From Candidatus Atribacteria bacterium (GTDB lineage: Bacteria > Atribacterota > Phoenicimicrobiia > Phoenicimicrobiales > Phoenicimicrobiaceae), in NCBI GenBank assembly GCA_011056645.1, contig DSEL01000150.1:1-35336 (forward strand): a stretch of 35,336 nucleotides of DNA. Reading direction: 5' to 3'. Position numbers and translations under genes: made by a program. Of this stretch, positions 35,003-35,336 are shown one piece after another. Position 1 is the first letter of the stretch. Every line of letters begins with the position of its first letter. The notes beneath the pieces are model-generated. The model saw only the letters and a list, made by a program, of their open reading frames with translations, was not told the origin of the DNA and did not search any database.

Positions 35003-35336
35003 CTAATCAAATTCGTCTATTTTAAATTCAAATCCTTTTTCTCTAAATAGTTTAAGGCAAATATCTACTACTTCTGGGTCGTAGAGAATACCTTTGTTTT
35101 TAGAGATTTCTTCCAAAGCTACATCTATCCCTAATGCTGGTCGGTAAGGACGGTTAGAGGATATGGCTTCAACAACATCAGCTATTCCTATAATTTTAGC
35201 TTCCAGGATAATCTCATCACCTTTCAGATTATTAGGATATCCTGAACCATCTAATCTTTCATGATGTTGAAGAATAATTTGAGCTACAGGATGGTAAAAA
35301 TCTATGGATTTTAAAATATCATATCCCATTTTAGGA
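35003..35336 (-). CDS. HD-GYP domain protein, C-terminal part (5' end outside window)
   Basis: The visible 111 codons are the C-terminal part of an HD-GYP domain: PKMGYDILKSI, IILQHHERLDGSGYPNNLKG (with the canonical D in DGSGYP), EAKIIGIADVVEAISSNRPYRPALG and a closing helix to KIDEFD. The frame runs off the window edge, so the internal ATG at 35329 is not the real start. It converges on the riboswitch-controlled HD-GYP gene with an 89-base gap without a clear terminator. Probably another c-di-GMP phosphodiesterase; sensor domains upstream are unknown. Confidence 0.88.
   Translation of the reverse strand, partial: PKMGYDILKSIDFYHPVAQIILQHHERLDGSGYPNNLKGDEIILEAKIIGIADVVEAISSNRPYRPALGIDVALEEISKNKGILYDPEVVDICLKLFREKGFEFKIDEFD

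Overview
The window is AT-rich bacterial DNA, densely packed with genes in long co-directional runs, with clear AGGAGG-type ribosome binding sites and several TTG starts. Gene content fits an anaerobic, free-living bacterium with strong storage-sugar metabolism: a GlgE/trehalose-glycogen cluster, nickel-pincer cofactor (Lar) genes, B12 uptake, c-di-GMP signalling and an archaeal-type phosphoglycerate mutase. A low-GC deep-branching lineage such as Atribacterota (OP9/JS1) or a relative is my guess from the overall style. No rRNA or marker gene in the window confirms it.

Region 1 (1-17325) is a carbohydrate-storage island. On the minus strand lie a fused OtsA-OtsB trehalose-6-phosphate synthase/phosphatase (cut by the window edge) and a short glycogen phosphorylase. 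Divergent from these, a plus-strand operon runs DUF5752 protein, GlgE, TreS-maltokinase fusion, GlgB, GH57/DUF3536 protein and MalQ, several of them overlapping by 4-8 bases. A minus-strand TreT converges on MalQ. Together they make trehalose (OtsAB, TreT), convert it to maltose and maltose-1-phosphate (TreS-Mak), polymerise it (GlgE), branch it (GlgB), and break down or rearrange the glucan (GlgP, MalQ, possibly GH57).

Region 2 (17326-25891) is a minus-strand housekeeping and accessory block: an HhH-GPD DNA glycosylase, M42 aminopeptidase, VanZ-like protein, class V aminotransferase, ComB phosphatase, ApgM, RecD2 helicase, YjbQ and a DUF2007 protein. Its spacers hold several kinds of small repeats: a two-hairpin palindromic element (two copies), a near-perfect 20-bp inverted repeat, and arrays of 7- or 8-bp words. 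Some of these form the 3' ends of the neighbouring genes.

Region 3 (26014-32595) joins nickel and cobalt cofactor genes. CobO-LarE-LarB-LarC run on the minus strand. Divergent from them, a cobalamin riboswitch precedes the B12 importer genes btuF-btuC-btuD.

Region 4 (32596-35336) holds a 28-residue single-span membrane peptide, a c-di-GMP-I (GEMM) riboswitch, a membrane GAF/HD-GYP protein, and the end of a second, convergent HD-GYP gene. The riboswitch-HD-GYP pair suggests direct feedback of c-di-GMP on a c-di-GMP-degrading enzyme.
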